The notes under the pieces were generated by a model that was given only the letters and a program-made list of their open reading frames with translations, was not told where the DNA came from and ran no database searches. A DNA stretch of 64,000 nucleotides from S5-327 sp965116015. GTDB taxonomy: Bacteria > Chloroflexota > Dehalococcoidia > Lucifugimonadales > Australimonadaceae. Each line of letters starts with the position of its first letter. Position 1 is the first letter of the stretch. This document shows, piece by piece, positions 17,888 through 26,945 of this stretch. The stretch is taken from contig OZ220477.1 of NCBI GenBank assembly GCA_965116015.1, positions 744,001 to 808,000 of the forward strand, written 5' to 3'. Position numbers and translations under genes: made by a program.

Positions 17888-18652
17888 CTAACCCGCCGCT
17901 TCAGGAAACCCCTCAGGCGCACCCGCAAACCCGCTCGCCGCCTCCCGATCAAGCAGCCACTGCAACGTCCCCCGCTCAGGACGCACCCGCGCCGCCGGCA
18001 GCAGCGGCTCCGCCAAAGACTCCGGACCCAACGCCCGCGACGCCGCCCACGCCTTCGACGCCCCCTGCGCCAGAATCAGCGCCCGCCGCGACGCATTGAT
18101 CAGCGGAAGCGTCGCCGTAACCCGCCAGCCATTCTGCGGCCCCGCCCGAGTCGCCGTGAAAAGCAACTCCTGCTCAGACAACGCCCCCGCCCCCGGAAAC
18201 AGACTCGCCGTATGACCATCCTCGCCCACCCCCAACAGCATCAGATCCGGCCTCGGATACCCCCCGTCGAACATCTCCCGCAGCCGGCGCTCCGCCTCCG
18301 CCGCCGCCCCCTCCGGATCCCCTCCCGACGTATCGATCGCGATAATCTGACCCGCCGGCACAGCAACATGATCCAGCAGCGCCGCCCGAGCCATCCCCTG
18401 ATTACTCTCCGGATGATCAGCCGGCGTCCACCGCTCGTCCCCCCAGAACACATACGTCGACTCCCACGGCATCAACTCCGCGAATGGAGCCTGCGCCAGC
18501 AGCTCATACAGCGGCCGCGGCGTCGTCCCCCCCGAAAGCCCCCACACGAACCTGCCCCGAGCCTTCACCGACTCCGACGCCGCCTCCACCGTCAAACCCG
18601 CCGCCGCCTTCGCCAGCAGCAGCCCCGAATCGTACGTCCGCACAATCGCCAT
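17888..18652 (-). CDS. pgl: 6-phosphogluconolactonase
   Basis: A 254-residue NagB-fold protein. GLSGGTTPRPLYELLA (sugar-phosphate loop), YVFWGDERWTP and LMLLGVGEDGHTASLFPG are the three hallmark segments of the lactonase that hydrolyses 6-phosphogluconolactone. The start MAIVRTYDSG at 18652 is 10 bp after the gnd stop. The next step in the pathway is encoded immediately upstream. A glucose-6-phosphate dehydrogenase gene is not in the window. Confidence 0.93.
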   Translation of the reverse strand: MAIVRTYDSGLLLAKAAAGLTVEAASESVKARGRFVWGLSGGTTPRPLYELLAQAPFAELMPWESTYVFWGDERWTPADHPESNQGMARAALLDHVAVPAGQIIAIDTSGGDPEGAAAEAERRLREMFDGGYPRPDLMLLGVGEDGHTASLFPGAGALSEQELLFTATRAGPQNGWRVTATLPLINASRRALILAQGASKAWAASRALGPESLAEPLLPAARVRPERGTLQWLLDREAASGFAGAPEGFPEAAG

Positions 18653-18662
18653 CTCAGCCCTC

Positions 18663-19574
18663 TCACCCCCCCGCGCGCCGCACAGAATGCCCCCCAAACT
18701 GATTCCGCATCGCCGCCAGAAGCCTGAACCCGAACTGCGACGTATCCCGCGAACGAAACCGCGCCTGCAACGCCATCGAAATCACCGGAATCGGCACCGC
18801 AAGCTCCACCGACTCCTCAACCGTCCACCGACCCTCCCCCGAATCGTCAACCCACGGCGCAATATCCGCAAGCCCAGAATCCTCCTCGAGCGCGCTCGCC
18901 GTCAGATCCAGAAGCCACGACCGCACAACGCTCCCGTGCCGCCAAACCTCCGCAATCTGCGCCACATCCAGCCCGAACCCCTCCTTCGCCTTCAGCAGCT
19001 CGAACCCCTCCGCATACGCCTGCATCAACCCGTACTCGATCCCATTGTGAACCATCTTCGTAAAATGACCCGCCCCCAGCGGCCCCACATGCGCATATCC
19101 CCGCTCCGCCGACGGCGCCAGCGCAAGAAACGCCGGCTCCGCAGCCGCAACGCTCTCCGCGTCGCCCCCCACCATCAAACAATAACCCTCCGACAACCCC
19201 CAAACCCCTCCGCTAACCCCCGCGTCGACCATGCGGACCCCGCGCCGCTGCAGCGCAGCCCCTCGCCGCATCGTATCCTTGTAATTCGAATTCCCCCCCT
19301 CAATCACAATATCCCCAGACTCCAACTCCTCCGCCAGCGCCGCCACAGTCCCCTCCGTCGCATCCCCCGAAGGAACCATCACCCACACAACCCGCGGACC
19401 CGCCAGCAACTCCCTCATCTGCTCCACCGACTCCGCAACCTCGATTCCCCGGCTCCCCGCCGCGCCCCGCGTGTCCGGATCGCGGTCATACGCCACCACC
19501 CGGTGGCCTCCCTTCTGGATGCGTTGCGCCATCGCTCCCCCCATCCGTCCCATCCCTATCATCCCTATCTCCAT
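18663..19574 (-). CDS. gnd: 6-phosphogluconate dehydrogenase, short (GndA/YqeC) type
   Basis: A 303-residue enzyme, the short form instead of the 470-residue dimeric form. Rossmann motif GMIGMGRMGGAMA, substrate motif EGGNSNYKD and catalytic segment FTKMVHNGIEYGLMQAY are present. It oxidatively decarboxylates 6-phosphogluconate to ribulose-5-phosphate. The short class often prefers NAD; the residue after the second beta strand (AYDRDPD) is Asp, consistent with NAD preference (inference). Start MEIGMIG at 19574. Confidence 0.93.
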   Translation of the reverse strand: MEIGMIGMGRMGGAMAQRIQKGGHRVVAYDRDPDTRGAAGSRGIEVAESVEQMRELLAGPRVVWVMVPSGDATEGTVAALAEELESGDIVIEGGNSNYKDTMRRGAALQRRGVRMVDAGVSGGVWGLSEGYCLMVGGDAESVAAAEPAFLALAPSAERGYAHVGPLGAGHFTKMVHNGIEYGLMQAYAEGFELLKAKEGFGLDVAQIAEVWRHGSVVRSWLLDLTASALEEDSGLADIAPWVDDSGEGRWTVEESVELAVPIPVISMALQARFRSRDTSQFGFRLLAAMRNQFGGHSVRRAGG

Positions 19575-19822
19575 CGCCCGCCTCCTCTCTCTCCGACTCT
19601 CTCCGATTCCCCCAAACTCTGGCTTCGGAGCCTCCCGCAACAGAGAGCCTCCCTACCGGGACGAATCGACCGACTGTCCGCCCCGCGACCCCGCAACGCC
19701 CCCCCGCAACAAGGAAATCCTACGTCGCGCTACTGATGCGCGGCACGGATAACGCACGCCCACCGTAAACGGGGAAATCTCCGCTCCTTTTTGCCGCTCC
19801 TCGCCTCCGAAAACCTCCAGCC

Positions 19823-20920
19823 TCAACTGCGCGACGCCGCAAGCTCGCCAAACTTCGCCGCCACACTCGCAACCGCGTCTTCGAACGACTTCGCGAACGC
19901 CGCAACCCCATCCGCCAAAAGCCTGTCCGTCACCGCCTTCATATCAACCCCTGCCTCCTCGATCGCCCGCAGCGTCCGCGCAGACTCCTCCCCCTTCCCC
20001 TTAATCGTCGATTCCGACCTCCCATGATCCAGCGCCGCCCGCAACGTATCCGGCGGCATCGTATTCACCGTATCCGGACCAATCAGCGCATCCACATACA
20101 GCGTATCCGGATAACTCGGATTCTTCGTGCTCGTGCTCGCCCACAGCGGACGCTGAACCCGCGCCCCCCGCTCAGCCAGCGACGCGAAATCCTCCCGGCT
20201 GAACCGCTCCTCGAACATCGCATACGCCGCCTGAGCATTCGCGATCGCCGCCTTCCCCTGAAGCTCCGGATAACCCTCCAGCAACGCATCCGCCGCCGTA
20301 TCCACACGGCTCACGAAAAACGACGCCACCGACGCCGCCCGCGACAAACTCATCCCCTTCTCCGCCAGCTGCTCCAAACCCTCAACATACGCGTCCATCA
20401 CCCTGCTGTAAGCGTCCAGCGAAAAGATGAGCGTAACGTTCACATCCACCCCCTCCGCAATCAGCACCCGAACCGCCGGAATCCCCCCCGGCGTCGCCGG
20501 AACCTTAATCATCACATTCGGACGCTGAAGCAAACCCCACAACCGCCGCGCCTCCCGAACCGTCCCCCCAGTATCGTGCGCAAGGGTAGGGGACACCTCC
20601 AGCGACGCGTACCCATCCACCCCGCTCGTCTCGTCGTACACCTGCCGCAGAACATCCGCCGCATCCCGAATATCCTCAACCATCAGCGCCTCGAACGCCT
20701 CCGCCGGCGTCTTCCCCCCCGCCGCAAGCTCCGCCAGCGCATCATCGTAGTAACCGCTCCCCGACACCGCCCTCTCGAAAATCGTCGGATTCGACGTCAG
20801 ACCCGCAACCCCCTCTCGCGCAAGCCTCCCCAGCTCCCCAGTCGTCAGCATCTCGCGCCGGATATAGTCGATCCACGTCGACTGCCCCAAAGCCCTGTTC
20901 CGCTGAATCACATTCTCCAT
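19823..20920 (-). CDS. tal: Transaldolase
   Basis: A 365-residue transaldolase of the TalB-long class found in actinobacteria and Chloroflexota. GLTSNPTIFERAV, SLEVSPTLAHDT, and the Schiff-base lysine in MIKVPATPGG (Lys139) are visible; TVNTMPPDTL and an extended C-terminal segment match this class. It transfers dihydroxyacetone units between sedoheptulose-7-phosphate and glyceraldehyde-3-phosphate. GAGGAGGG lies in front of the ATG. It sits 248 bp upstream of gnd with no clear terminator between. Confidence 0.95.
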   Translation of the reverse strand: MENVIQRNRALGQSTWIDYIRREMLTTGELGRLAREGVAGLTSNPTIFERAVSGSGYYDDALAELAAGGKTPAEAFEALMVEDIRDAADVLRQVYDETSGVDGYASLEVSPTLAHDTGGTVREARRLWGLLQRPNVMIKVPATPGGIPAVRVLIAEGVDVNVTLIFSLDAYSRVMDAYVEGLEQLAEKGMSLSRAASVASFFVSRVDTAADALLEGYPELQGKAAIANAQAAYAMFEERFSREDFASLAERGARVQRPLWASTSTKNPSYPDTLYVDALIGPDTVNTMPPDTLRAALDHGRSESTIKGKGEESARTLRAIEEAGVDMKAVTDRLLADGVAAFAKSFEDAVASVAAKFGELAASRS

Positions 20921-21212
20921 AACCCATTCCCTCCTCGCGACGCCCTTGCTGCCCTATCGCGCCCCTGCCGCCCCTTGTCTCCCTGACTGCCTCTGCCGCT
21001 ACTGCCGTCCTGCCTCTATGCCTCCCTAGCCGAGCCGCCCCTGCGGTCCCTGCCTCCCTAGCCGCCCCTGTCGCCCTCTTGTCGCCCAGCTGCCTCTGCC
21101 GCCCTCGCCGCTTCCTGTCTCGCCCGCTGCCGCTCCTTGTCTCGCCCGCTGCCGTCCCTATCGCAATAACGCCGCTGCCGGTCGCTGCTTTGTCCCCCGC
21201 TGCCTCCTGCTC
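20921..21212. repeat. Low-complexity CTGCCG/CTGTCTCGCC-rich gap between rpiB and tal
   Basis: This 292-bp gap is a degenerate patchwork of short units such as CCGCTGCCGCTCCTTGTCTCGCC (two near copies around 21120-21160) and CTGCCTCCCTAGCCG (around 21015-21065). No promoter or coding potential was recognised. It looks like replication-slippage sequence. Confidence 0.6.
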
Positions 21213-21677
21213 CTACTGCCGCGATGTCAGCTGCGACGCCTCAACGGCCAGCCCCTTGTTCAAACGCCGCACATGACGCTCCTCCCCGGAAAACTCCGCC
21301 CTCAGAAACGCCTCCAGAGCCTCGCGCGCGCACTCCGCCCCAACCACCCGCGCCCCCAAACACAGCACATTCATATCGTCGTGCTCCACACCCTGACGCG
21401 CCGAATACGTATCGTGACACATCGCCGCCCTTGCCCCAGCCACCTTATTCGCCACAATGCTCGCTCCCACCCCGCTACCGCACACCACCACCCCGCGATC
21501 CGCCTCCCCACGCGCCGCCGCCTGAGCCGCCAGAACAGCGAAATCCGGGTAATCGTCAAGCGGATCCACCGCATGCGCCCCCAGATCAACAACATCGTGC
21601 CCCAACCCTCGCGCCACCGCCAAAAGCTCCCCCTTCAGCGCGAACCCCGCATGATCCGCCGCCATTGCTACTCGCAA
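21213..21677 (-). CDS. rpiB: Ribose-5-phosphate isomerase B
   Basis: A 154-residue LacA/RpiB-fold isomerase. From a TTG start preceded by GGAGG it reads as MRVAMAADHAGFALK, giving the expected N-terminus with the conserved DHAG. Catalytic Cys66 lies in GVVVCGSGVGASI, and the C-terminal EERHVRRL is characteristic. It converts ribulose-5-phosphate from gnd to ribose-5-phosphate. The frame is open further upstream, but family alignment argues against that. Head of the leftward pentose phosphate block. Confidence 0.92.
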   Translation of the reverse strand: MRVAMAADHAGFALKGELLAVARGLGHDVVDLGAHAVDPLDDYPDFAVLAAQAAARGEADRGVVVCGSGVGASIVANKVAGARAAMCHDTYSARQGVEHDDMNVLCLGARVVGAECAREALEAFLRAEFSGEERHVRRLNKGLAVEASQLTSRQ

Positions 21678-21796
21678 CCCTCCGCCTCCTCCGCCCCCCG
21701 GAATTCCCGCCCCCCGACCCCAACAATAACAAACGAACGACGCCCTCGCAGCAAGCCCGCCCCTCCCCCGAACGACCACTCGCCCCCAAGCGCAAA

Positions 21797-21827
21797 GAAG
21801 CCCCCTCAGGATTCCTGAGAGGGCTTC
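21797..21827 (-). terminator. Intrinsic terminator-like hairpin
   Basis: Arms 21797-21811 and 21813-21827 form a near-perfect inverted repeat (GAAGCCC...GGGCTTC, one mismatch). Read leftward it is followed by TTTGCGCTT. It lies 26 bp past the stop of the 100-residue gene at 21854-22156, so it probably ends that transcript. Confidence 0.6.
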
Positions 21828-21853
21828 GCATCATCGCCGTTGCCGTTCTGCCG

Positions 21854-22156
21854 CTACCCTTCCATCATCGAACGAGGACGCCTGCCCCGCCTCCGGATTG
21901 GCGGAGCCTCCACCCAGAAGTACACCGAATCCTCAGCCTTACGCACCTGCAGCGACTTCCCCAACGCCGTCGCAGCATTCGTAAGACGACGGCGAATCGC
22001 ATTCGTCGTCTCCCCCTCCTTCGCCGTAAGCTTACCGGCCTGCCCCTCCGGAACACGGTCAATATAGCCCATGTACTCGCGCAATATCTGCGCGCGCTTT
22101 CCAGTAACGCTGCTCGCCTGAGCCTCGCCCAGCGCCAGGACATTGAATATCGGCAT
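21854..22156 (-). CDS. Conserved-looking hypothetical protein, basic C-terminus
   Basis: A 100-residue soluble protein starting MPIFNVLALGEAQASS, with an AAGGAGTG ribosome site. It is rich in Arg/Lys (KRAQILREY, AIRRRLTNAATALGKS) and ends in a very basic tail RRRGRRPRSMMEG. This composition and the pattern of Lys/Arg after helices suggest nucleic-acid binding, but no family is recognised. It is monocistronic, with a hairpin terminator behind it. Codon usage matches its neighbours. Confidence 0.7.
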   Translation of the reverse strand: MPIFNVLALGEAQASSVTGKRAQILREYMGYIDRVPEGQAGKLTAKEGETTNAIRRRLTNAATALGKSLQVRKAEDSVYFWVEAPPIRRRGRRPRSMMEG

Positions 22157-22648
22157 CGATTCCACTCCTTGCACGTTAGTCGCTGCGCTAAATAACACAG
22201 CTTACGCCCCCAATCCTAAGCCATTAATGAACTCCTCGCAACCCCGCGCCTAACGCCCCCATTGCGCCCTCAATAAACCCCAACGAAACCGCCCCCAGAC
22301 GCCCCATCCCCAACCCTCATTCCACGCGAAATAACCTCCTCATTCCCCCGCATTCCCCCCGAACTCACAACCTCCCCCTCCACCCGTTCCGTTCCACGCG
22401 CGCGCCGCCCACACAACTCCTCGCATCCGCAACTCCCGACCCCGAACAGCAACCGAACGCGCTGCCCCGTTCCCCAGCCGAACAACCCTCCCCAACCCTC
22501 GCAACACAGCGCGACCCTCACCAAGTGGATGCCGCACAGTCCCGATGCGCCGCACCCCTCGCAACGCAACGCCCGCCCCGCGCCCAAGCGGCATCTCAGG
22601 TATCATTGAACCCTCAGCCCGATCCACTCCATCACAGGTCGCTCGACT
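22157..22648. other. 492-bp gene-free interval
   Basis: C-rich sequence between divergent genes. Both strands were read; no ribosome site with coding frame, no array and no strong hairpin was seen. It must hold the promoters of the hypothetical gene (leftward) and the amidohydrolase (rightward), but only weak -10-like TATCAT at about 22600 was noted. Confidence 0.5.
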
Positions 22649-23449
22649 ATGAACCCCCCTCCCAACCTCCCCATCATCGACTCCCACCACCAACTCAACG
22701 CCGCGACCGCCCGCCCCGCCGAACTCGCCCCCATCCTCGCCGGCAACGGCGTCCAACGCTCCATCCTCATACAGCCCGAGCCCTCAACAGACCACACCCG
22801 CGACGCCCTGGCGCTCGCCGACGACTCCCCATTCGTCGCCGCGGCAGCCGTCTGGGCCGACCTCAACACCGCATCCCTCTCCCCCGCCCTCGACCAGCTC
22901 GCCCGATCCCCCAAACTCCGCGGCCTCTGCCTCAACCTCAACAACTACGACAACGCCCCCCAGCTCGCCCGCGACCCTATCCTCGAATCCCTCCGCGAAA
23001 CCGCCGCCCGCGGACTCAGCCTCGACATCATCGCCTCCCCATCCCACATCCCCTCCGTGCGCGCCCTCGCAGAAGCCATCCCCAACCTCCAAATCGCCCT
23101 CGCCCACCTCGGATCGCCCCGCATCGCCCGCGGCGAACGCGAACCCTGGGGCGTCCACATGCTCAACCTCGCCCCCCTCAACAACATCTCCATCAAACTC
23201 AGCGGACTCCTCTCCCTCGACCCGCAACCCCAACCAAACCCCGCCCGCCTCAAACCCTTCGTCGAAACCGTCATCCGCCTCTTCGGATACTCCCGCCTCA
23301 TGTTCGGCAGCGACTGGCCAGCCCCCAGAACCCTCAACGCCTACCGCCAGACCCTCCAAACCTCCATCGACGCCGCCTCCCCCATCGCCCAACCCCAGCT
23401 CGCGCGCCTCCTCGCCGGAACAGCCGCCGACTTCTACCGCCTCGACTAA
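22649..23449 (+). CDS. Amidohydrolase 2 family hydrolase
   Basis: A 266-residue TIM-barrel hydrolase of the lactonase/decarboxylase group (COG3618-like). Metal/catalytic segments: IIDSHHQL at the N-terminus, LAHLGSPRI in the middle and LMFGSDWPAP near the C-terminus carrying the catalytic Asp. Relatives open lactones (2-pyrone-4,6-dicarboxylate, sugar lactones) or decarboxylate aromatics. The usual HxH of strand 1 is HHQ here, so metal binding may be reduced. Single gene; substrate unknown. Confidence 0.85.
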   Translation: MNPPPNLPIIDSHHQLNAATARPAELAPILAGNGVQRSILIQPEPSTDHTRDALALADDSPFVAAAAVWADLNTASLSPALDQLARSPKLRGLCLNLNNYDNAPQLARDPILESLRETAARGLSLDIIASPSHIPSVRALAEAIPNLQIALAHLGSPRIARGEREPWGVHMLNLAPLNNISIKLSGLLSLDPQPQPNPARLKPFVETVIRLFGYSRLMFGSDWPAPRTLNAYRQTLQTSIDAASPIAQPQLARLLAGTAADFYRLD

Positions 23450-23566
23450 CAGCCTCCCATTCGCTACAATTCCCCCCGCCGCGCCCCAATCCCTCCTGCG
23501 CCCCCCCTTGCCGCGCCCTCGCGCAACCCGTAACCTAAACCCAACGCCCGCCGTCAGCCTGCGTCA

Positions 23567-24226
23567 ATGAGCCGCCCCAAAACCACACTCATCATCCTCT
23601 CCCTCATCGCCATTGCCGCCTCGGCCGCCTGCGGCGGCGCCGACCCCCAACCCCCAACCCCCACGCCAACAACCCCACAGCAGCCCACTGCGCCATCCCA
23701 AAACCCCGGAGCAACAATGCCGCAACAATACAACGCCCCTCCCCCCATCACCATCGACCAGAACAAATCCTACTCCGCAACCTTCAAAACCGAGAAAGGC
23801 GACATCATCGTCGAACTCTTCGACGACAAAGCCCCAGCAACCGTCAACAACTTCATCTTCCTCGCCCGCGAAGGCTTCTACAACAACACAACCTTCCACC
23901 GCGTCCTCCAAAACTTCATGGCCCAGGGCGGAGACCCCACCGGAACCGGCAGGGGAGGCCCCGGCTACCGCTTCCCCGACGAATTCCACCCAGACCTCAA
24001 ACACGACAAACCCGGCATCCTCTCTATGGCCAACGCCGGACCCAACACCAACGGCTCCCAATTCTTCATCACCCACGTCCCAACCCCCCACCTCGACAAC
24101 CACCACGCCGTCTTCGGGCAAGTCGTCCAGGGCCTCGACATCCTTATGAACATCAGCCTCCGAGACCCCCAAACCGCCACAACCGACGGCGACAGAATCC
24201 ACACCATCGAAATCACCGAACAGTAA
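23567..24226 (+). CDS. Cyclophilin-type peptidyl-prolyl isomerase, lipoprotein
   Basis: A 219-residue protein. A signal peptide ends in lipobox ASAAC (Cys22), followed by a Pro/Thr-rich linker to residue 58, then a full cyclophilin domain: FHRVLQNFMAQGGDPTGTG, with GSQFFITHVPTPHLDNHHAVFGQVV holding the usual active-site residues, although the position of the cyclosporin-binding Trp is His. It should accelerate proline isomerisation of exported proteins at the outer face of the membrane. Lgt in this window would lipidate it. Glutamine synthetase follows 51 bp later. Confidence 0.93.
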   Translation: MSRPKTTLIILSLIAIAASAACGGADPQPPTPTPTTPQQPTAPSQNPGATMPQQYNAPPPITIDQNKSYSATFKTEKGDIIVELFDDKAPATVNNFIFLAREGFYNNTTFHRVLQNFMAQGGDPTGTGRGGPGYRFPDEFHPDLKHDKPGILSMANAGPNTNGSQFFITHVPTPHLDNHHAVFGQVVQGLDILMNISLRDPQTATTDGDRIHTIEITEQ

Positions 24227-24277
24227 CCCAACGCCGCCCCCAGCGGCCAAAACCCACCTTCCAACAGGAGACAACAT

Positions 24278-25285
24278 ATGAAGATCCGCGCAGAGTACAT
24301 CTGGGTCGACGGAACCAAACCCACCGCCAAGCTCCGCTCCAAAGGCAAAATCATCGACCAGGGACAACAACCGCCCATCTGGGGATTCGACGGCTCCTCA
24401 ACCGCCCAAGCCGAAGGACACGACTCCGACCGCGTCCTCAACCCCGTCTTCTCCTGCCCAGACCCCGTCCGCGGAGAACCCAACATCCTCGTAATGTGCG
24501 AAGTCCTCATGCCCGATATGACCCCCCACGCATCCAACACCCGCGCCGCCTGCGCCGATGCCCACAACAAGTACGCAAACCTCGAATTCCTCTTTGGCAT
24601 CGAACAGGAATACACCTTCTTCAAAGGCACCCGCCCCCTCGGATTCCCCGAAGGCGGATACCCTCCCCCACAGGGCGGCTACTACTGCGGCGTCGGCGCC
24701 GACGAAGTCTTCGGTCGCGACGTCGTCGAAGCCCACCTCGACGCCTGCCTCGAAGCCGGCCTCGGCATCTCAGGCATCAACGGCGAAGTAATGCCCGGAC
24801 AATGGGAATTCCAGGTCGGCCCGCTCCCAGCCCTCGAAGCCTCCGACCACCTCTGGATCGCCCGTTGGCTCCTCTACCGCACCGGCGAAGATTTCGGCAT
24901 CAACGCAACCCTCGACCCCAAACCCGCCCGCGGCGACTGGAACGGAGCCGGAGCACACACCAACTTCTCAACCAACGCCATGCGCTCCTCATACCAACCC
25001 AACATCGACGCCGCCGAAGCCCTCGGAACCCGGCACGACCTCCACATCGCCAACTACGGCTACCGCATCGAAGAACGCCTCACCGGCCTCCACGAAACCG
25101 CCTCCTACAAGGAATTCAAATACGGCGTCTCCGACCGCGGAGCATCCGTCCGAATACCCTGGCAAGTCGAACGCGACGGCAAAGGCTACATCGAAGACCG
25201 CCGACCCAACGCCAACATGGACCCCTACACCGTAACCCGCCTCATAATGGAAACCGTCGGCCAAGCCGCCACCGCCAACGCCTAA
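24278..25285 (+). CDS. Glutamine synthetase, GSII (eukaryote-like) type
   Basis: A 335-residue enzyme, about 100 residues shorter than bacterial GSI. It has the GSII beta-grasp motif IWGFDGSST, catalytic FGIEQEYTF, GINGEVMPGQWEFQVGP, the ATP segment NGAGAHTNFST, and SDRGASVRIPWQV with RRPNANMDPY at the end. It forms glutamine from glutamate, ammonia and ATP. The adenylylation Tyr of GSI is absent, as usual. AGGAGA precedes the ATG. No glnB or ammonium transporter is adjacent. Confidence 0.94.
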   Translation: MKIRAEYIWVDGTKPTAKLRSKGKIIDQGQQPPIWGFDGSSTAQAEGHDSDRVLNPVFSCPDPVRGEPNILVMCEVLMPDMTPHASNTRAACADAHNKYANLEFLFGIEQEYTFFKGTRPLGFPEGGYPPPQGGYYCGVGADEVFGRDVVEAHLDACLEAGLGISGINGEVMPGQWEFQVGPLPALEASDHLWIARWLLYRTGEDFGINATLDPKPARGDWNGAGAHTNFSTNAMRSSYQPNIDAAEALGTRHDLHIANYGYRIEERLTGLHETASYKEFKYGVSDRGASVRIPWQVERDGKGYIEDRRPNANMDPYTVTRLIMETVGQAATANA

Positions 25286-25714
25286 CCAGCCCCTGTGCGG
25301 CCCCTCCCCACACCCCACTGCGCGGAGGGGCCGCCGCCCCCACCCCCGCGAGGCGCTCGGCTACCTGACCCATCCCAGCGGGAGTGGGAGCGGGCTGCCC
25401 CACGCCCGCGAGGCGCCCGGAGATTCACGACGCAAGGGTAGGGTAGGAAGCCGCCCCTCGCCCCGTGAGGCTCTCTCCACAACCCAAGTATTCATCGCCC
25501 CCCGACGGCCGCCGCCCCTTCGCCGCGAATCGCCTCCTGCGCCATCCGTCCCGCGCAAGCGGGAATCTCCAGACCGAACCCGAGCGCGTGCTTGTACTGC
25601 TCACCTCGCCCCCGCGCAAGCGGGAACCTCCACGCTGCCCGCCTCTACCCCCTTACGCGCACGCTGACCCCCGACGCCCTGAATCCCAAGCGCCGGCGCA
25701 GAACAGCCGACCGG
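25286..25714. repeat. Gene-free repeat-rich interval
   Basis: This 429-bp stretch holds CCCGCGAGGCG blocks at 25345 and 25405 (60 bp apart) with a degenerate copy at about 25462, then a GGGTAGGGTAGGAAG element near 25439, then the 61-bp-spaced palindromic pair described separately. No coding potential was recognised. It may be a decayed array. Confidence 0.5.
25550..25632. CRISPR. Two-repeat, 61-bp-spaced palindromic pair (possible solo CRISPR unit)
   Basis: CCCGCGCAAGCGGGAA at 25550 and 25611 lie exactly 61 bp apart and match over 22 bp with one mismatch. The internal palindrome CCCGCnnnnGCGGG resembles the stem of type I-E repeats and 61 bp is the I-E repeat-plus-spacer length. Dispersed REP/dRS3-like elements share the same look, so the CRISPR reading is tentative. 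Confidence 0.4.
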
Positions 25715-26275
25715 CTACCCAGTGAACGTCCGCCGGAAACGCAGCAGATTCTCCTCCGCCGCCACAACCGGACGACGCGCCCTCCCCCCAGGCTCCTCAA
25801 CCAGCGCATGAATGAACCACGGACCATCCTCGCGCATCGCCTCGTCCAGCGCCTCCTCGAACTCCTCCACCGTCGACGCCCTCCTCGTCTTCCCGATCCC
25901 GCACCCCTCCGCCACACGCAACAGATCCGTCCCCGTCGACGTATGCGTCGGCTGTCCCCCAGTCTCATGCCACATCCCGTTATCCCACACAATATGCACA
26001 AGATTCACCGGCGACTGACGCGCAATCGTCGCCAGCGACCCCAGATTCATCAACAACGAACCATCCCCATCCGTAACAAACACCCGCCTGTCCGGCGACG
26101 CAAGCGCCACCCCCAAACCGATCGACGACACCAGCCCCATAGCCCCCCACGTATAGAAATTCGCATCCCGATCCCCCAACTCATGCAACTCGAACGTCGA
26201 CTGACCCAGATTCGCGATAACCGGCTCATCCCCCAACCGCCCCAACAGCGCCCTTATCCCCTCACGACGCAGCAC
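25715..26275 (-). CDS. TPP-dependent decarboxylase, beta (TPP-binding) subunit
   Basis: A 186-residue chain of the two-subunit phosphonopyruvate/sulfopyruvate decarboxylase type. It contains the TPP-binding motif VTDGDGSLLMNLGSLATIARQ (GDG start) and the following IVWDNGMWHETGGQ. It provides the cofactor half of the active site. Its GTG start lies 14 bp inside the alpha gene, so both are made together. Whether the substrate is sulfopyruvate, phosphonopyruvate or another 2-oxo acid cannot be told; no phosphonate mutase or coenzyme M gene is nearby. Confidence 0.85.
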   Translation of the reverse strand: MLRREGIRALLGRLGDEPVIANLGQSTFELHELGDRDANFYTWGAMGLVSSIGLGVALASPDRRVFVTDGDGSLLMNLGSLATIARQSPVNLVHIVWDNGMWHETGGQPTHTSTGTDLLRVAEGCGIGKTRRASTVEEFEEALDEAMREDGPWFIHALVEEPGGRARRPVVAAEENLLRFRRTFTG

Positions 26276-26774
26276 GTTTCGCCCCCGTCAACTGCGAAAA
26301 CCACAACACCGCCACCGGCATCCTGCTCGCATAACTCAACTCAATAGCCCCATCCACATAACCCTCCACCTCATCCTCCCGCTCCGGCGCATAATGCTGA
26401 ATCCCAAGCGAATCCAGAATCGCCGGAATCGGACGCGCCGACGGAGTCTGCACCGCATTGAACTCCCCAAGCCCCCCGCGCATCCCGATGAACAACGGAA
26501 CCGGAATCCGGTGCGCCGTCAGCAACTGCGTCAGCGCATTCACCGTATTCCCGAAACCGCTGCTCTGCAGAAACACCGCTGCCCTCTTCCCGCCCGCATA
26601 AACCCCCGCCGCCACACCCACCGCCTCCTCCTCCCGCGTCGAAGCCACCACCGTGAACGCCGGATCCCCCTCCAGCTTCGCAAGCACATTCCAATTGATC
26701 GCATCCGGCACATACGCCGAAAACAGCACATCATGCCGCCGCAAACTCTCAACCACCGCATCCGCCCAACTCAT
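26262..26774 (-). CDS. TPP-dependent decarboxylase, alpha (pyrimidine-binding) subunit
   Basis: A 170-residue PYR-domain protein starting MSWADAVVESLRRHDV. The catalytic Glu that activates TPP is likely in STREEEAVGVAAGVY, and QSSGFGNTVNALTQL matches ComD-type subunits. LFIGMRGGLGEFN is the conserved C-terminal segment. It works as a heterodimer with the downstream subunit. Length agrees with the family (about 165-180 residues). Confidence 0.85.
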   Translation of the reverse strand: MSWADAVVESLRRHDVLFSAYVPDAINWNVLAKLEGDPAFTVVASTREEEAVGVAAGVYAGGKRAAVFLQSSGFGNTVNALTQLLTAHRIPVPLFIGMRGGLGEFNAVQTPSARPIPAILDSLGIQHYAPEREDEVEGYVDGAIELSYASRMPVAVLWFSQLTGAKRAAS

Positions 26775-26880
26775 GCCCGCAGTATACCCCCCAAACCCCA
26801 TCCTCGCCCTCAACCCTCGCTCCCCATCCCTTGCCCTACGACCTCTCCCACCCCCACCCCCCTGTCCCCGCGCAATGGGT

Positions 26881-26926
26881 CATGGCGGAAACCAGCCTCG
26901 CGCGAGACAAAGGGATTCCCGCCATG
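26881..26926. repeat. Short inverted repeat element
   Basis: CATGGCGG (26881) and CCGCCATG (26919) flank a core reading GCGCGAGACAAAGGGATTC. The element lies in the 388-bp gene-free interval 26775-27162, next to a possible methyltransferase remnant. It resembles a small dispersed palindromic element. Function unknown. Confidence 0.45.
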
Positions 26927-26945
26927 AACCTCTCGCCGATGCCTC

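Noticed and set aside
16190..18727. 845-residue plus-strand frame opposite glmS and pgl
   Set aside because: Antisense shadow; extremely Arg-rich and unrelated to any family, while the minus-strand genes have full motifs.
20583..20594. GGGTAGGGGAC element inside transaldolase as a repeat insertion
   Set aside because: It encodes the conserved SPTLAHD of transaldolases, so it is coincidence of codon usage.
25715..26774. Coenzyme M biosynthesis assignment (comDE)
   Set aside because: The decarboxylase subunits fit the family, but no other coenzyme M or phosphonate gene is nearby, so no pathway is claimed.
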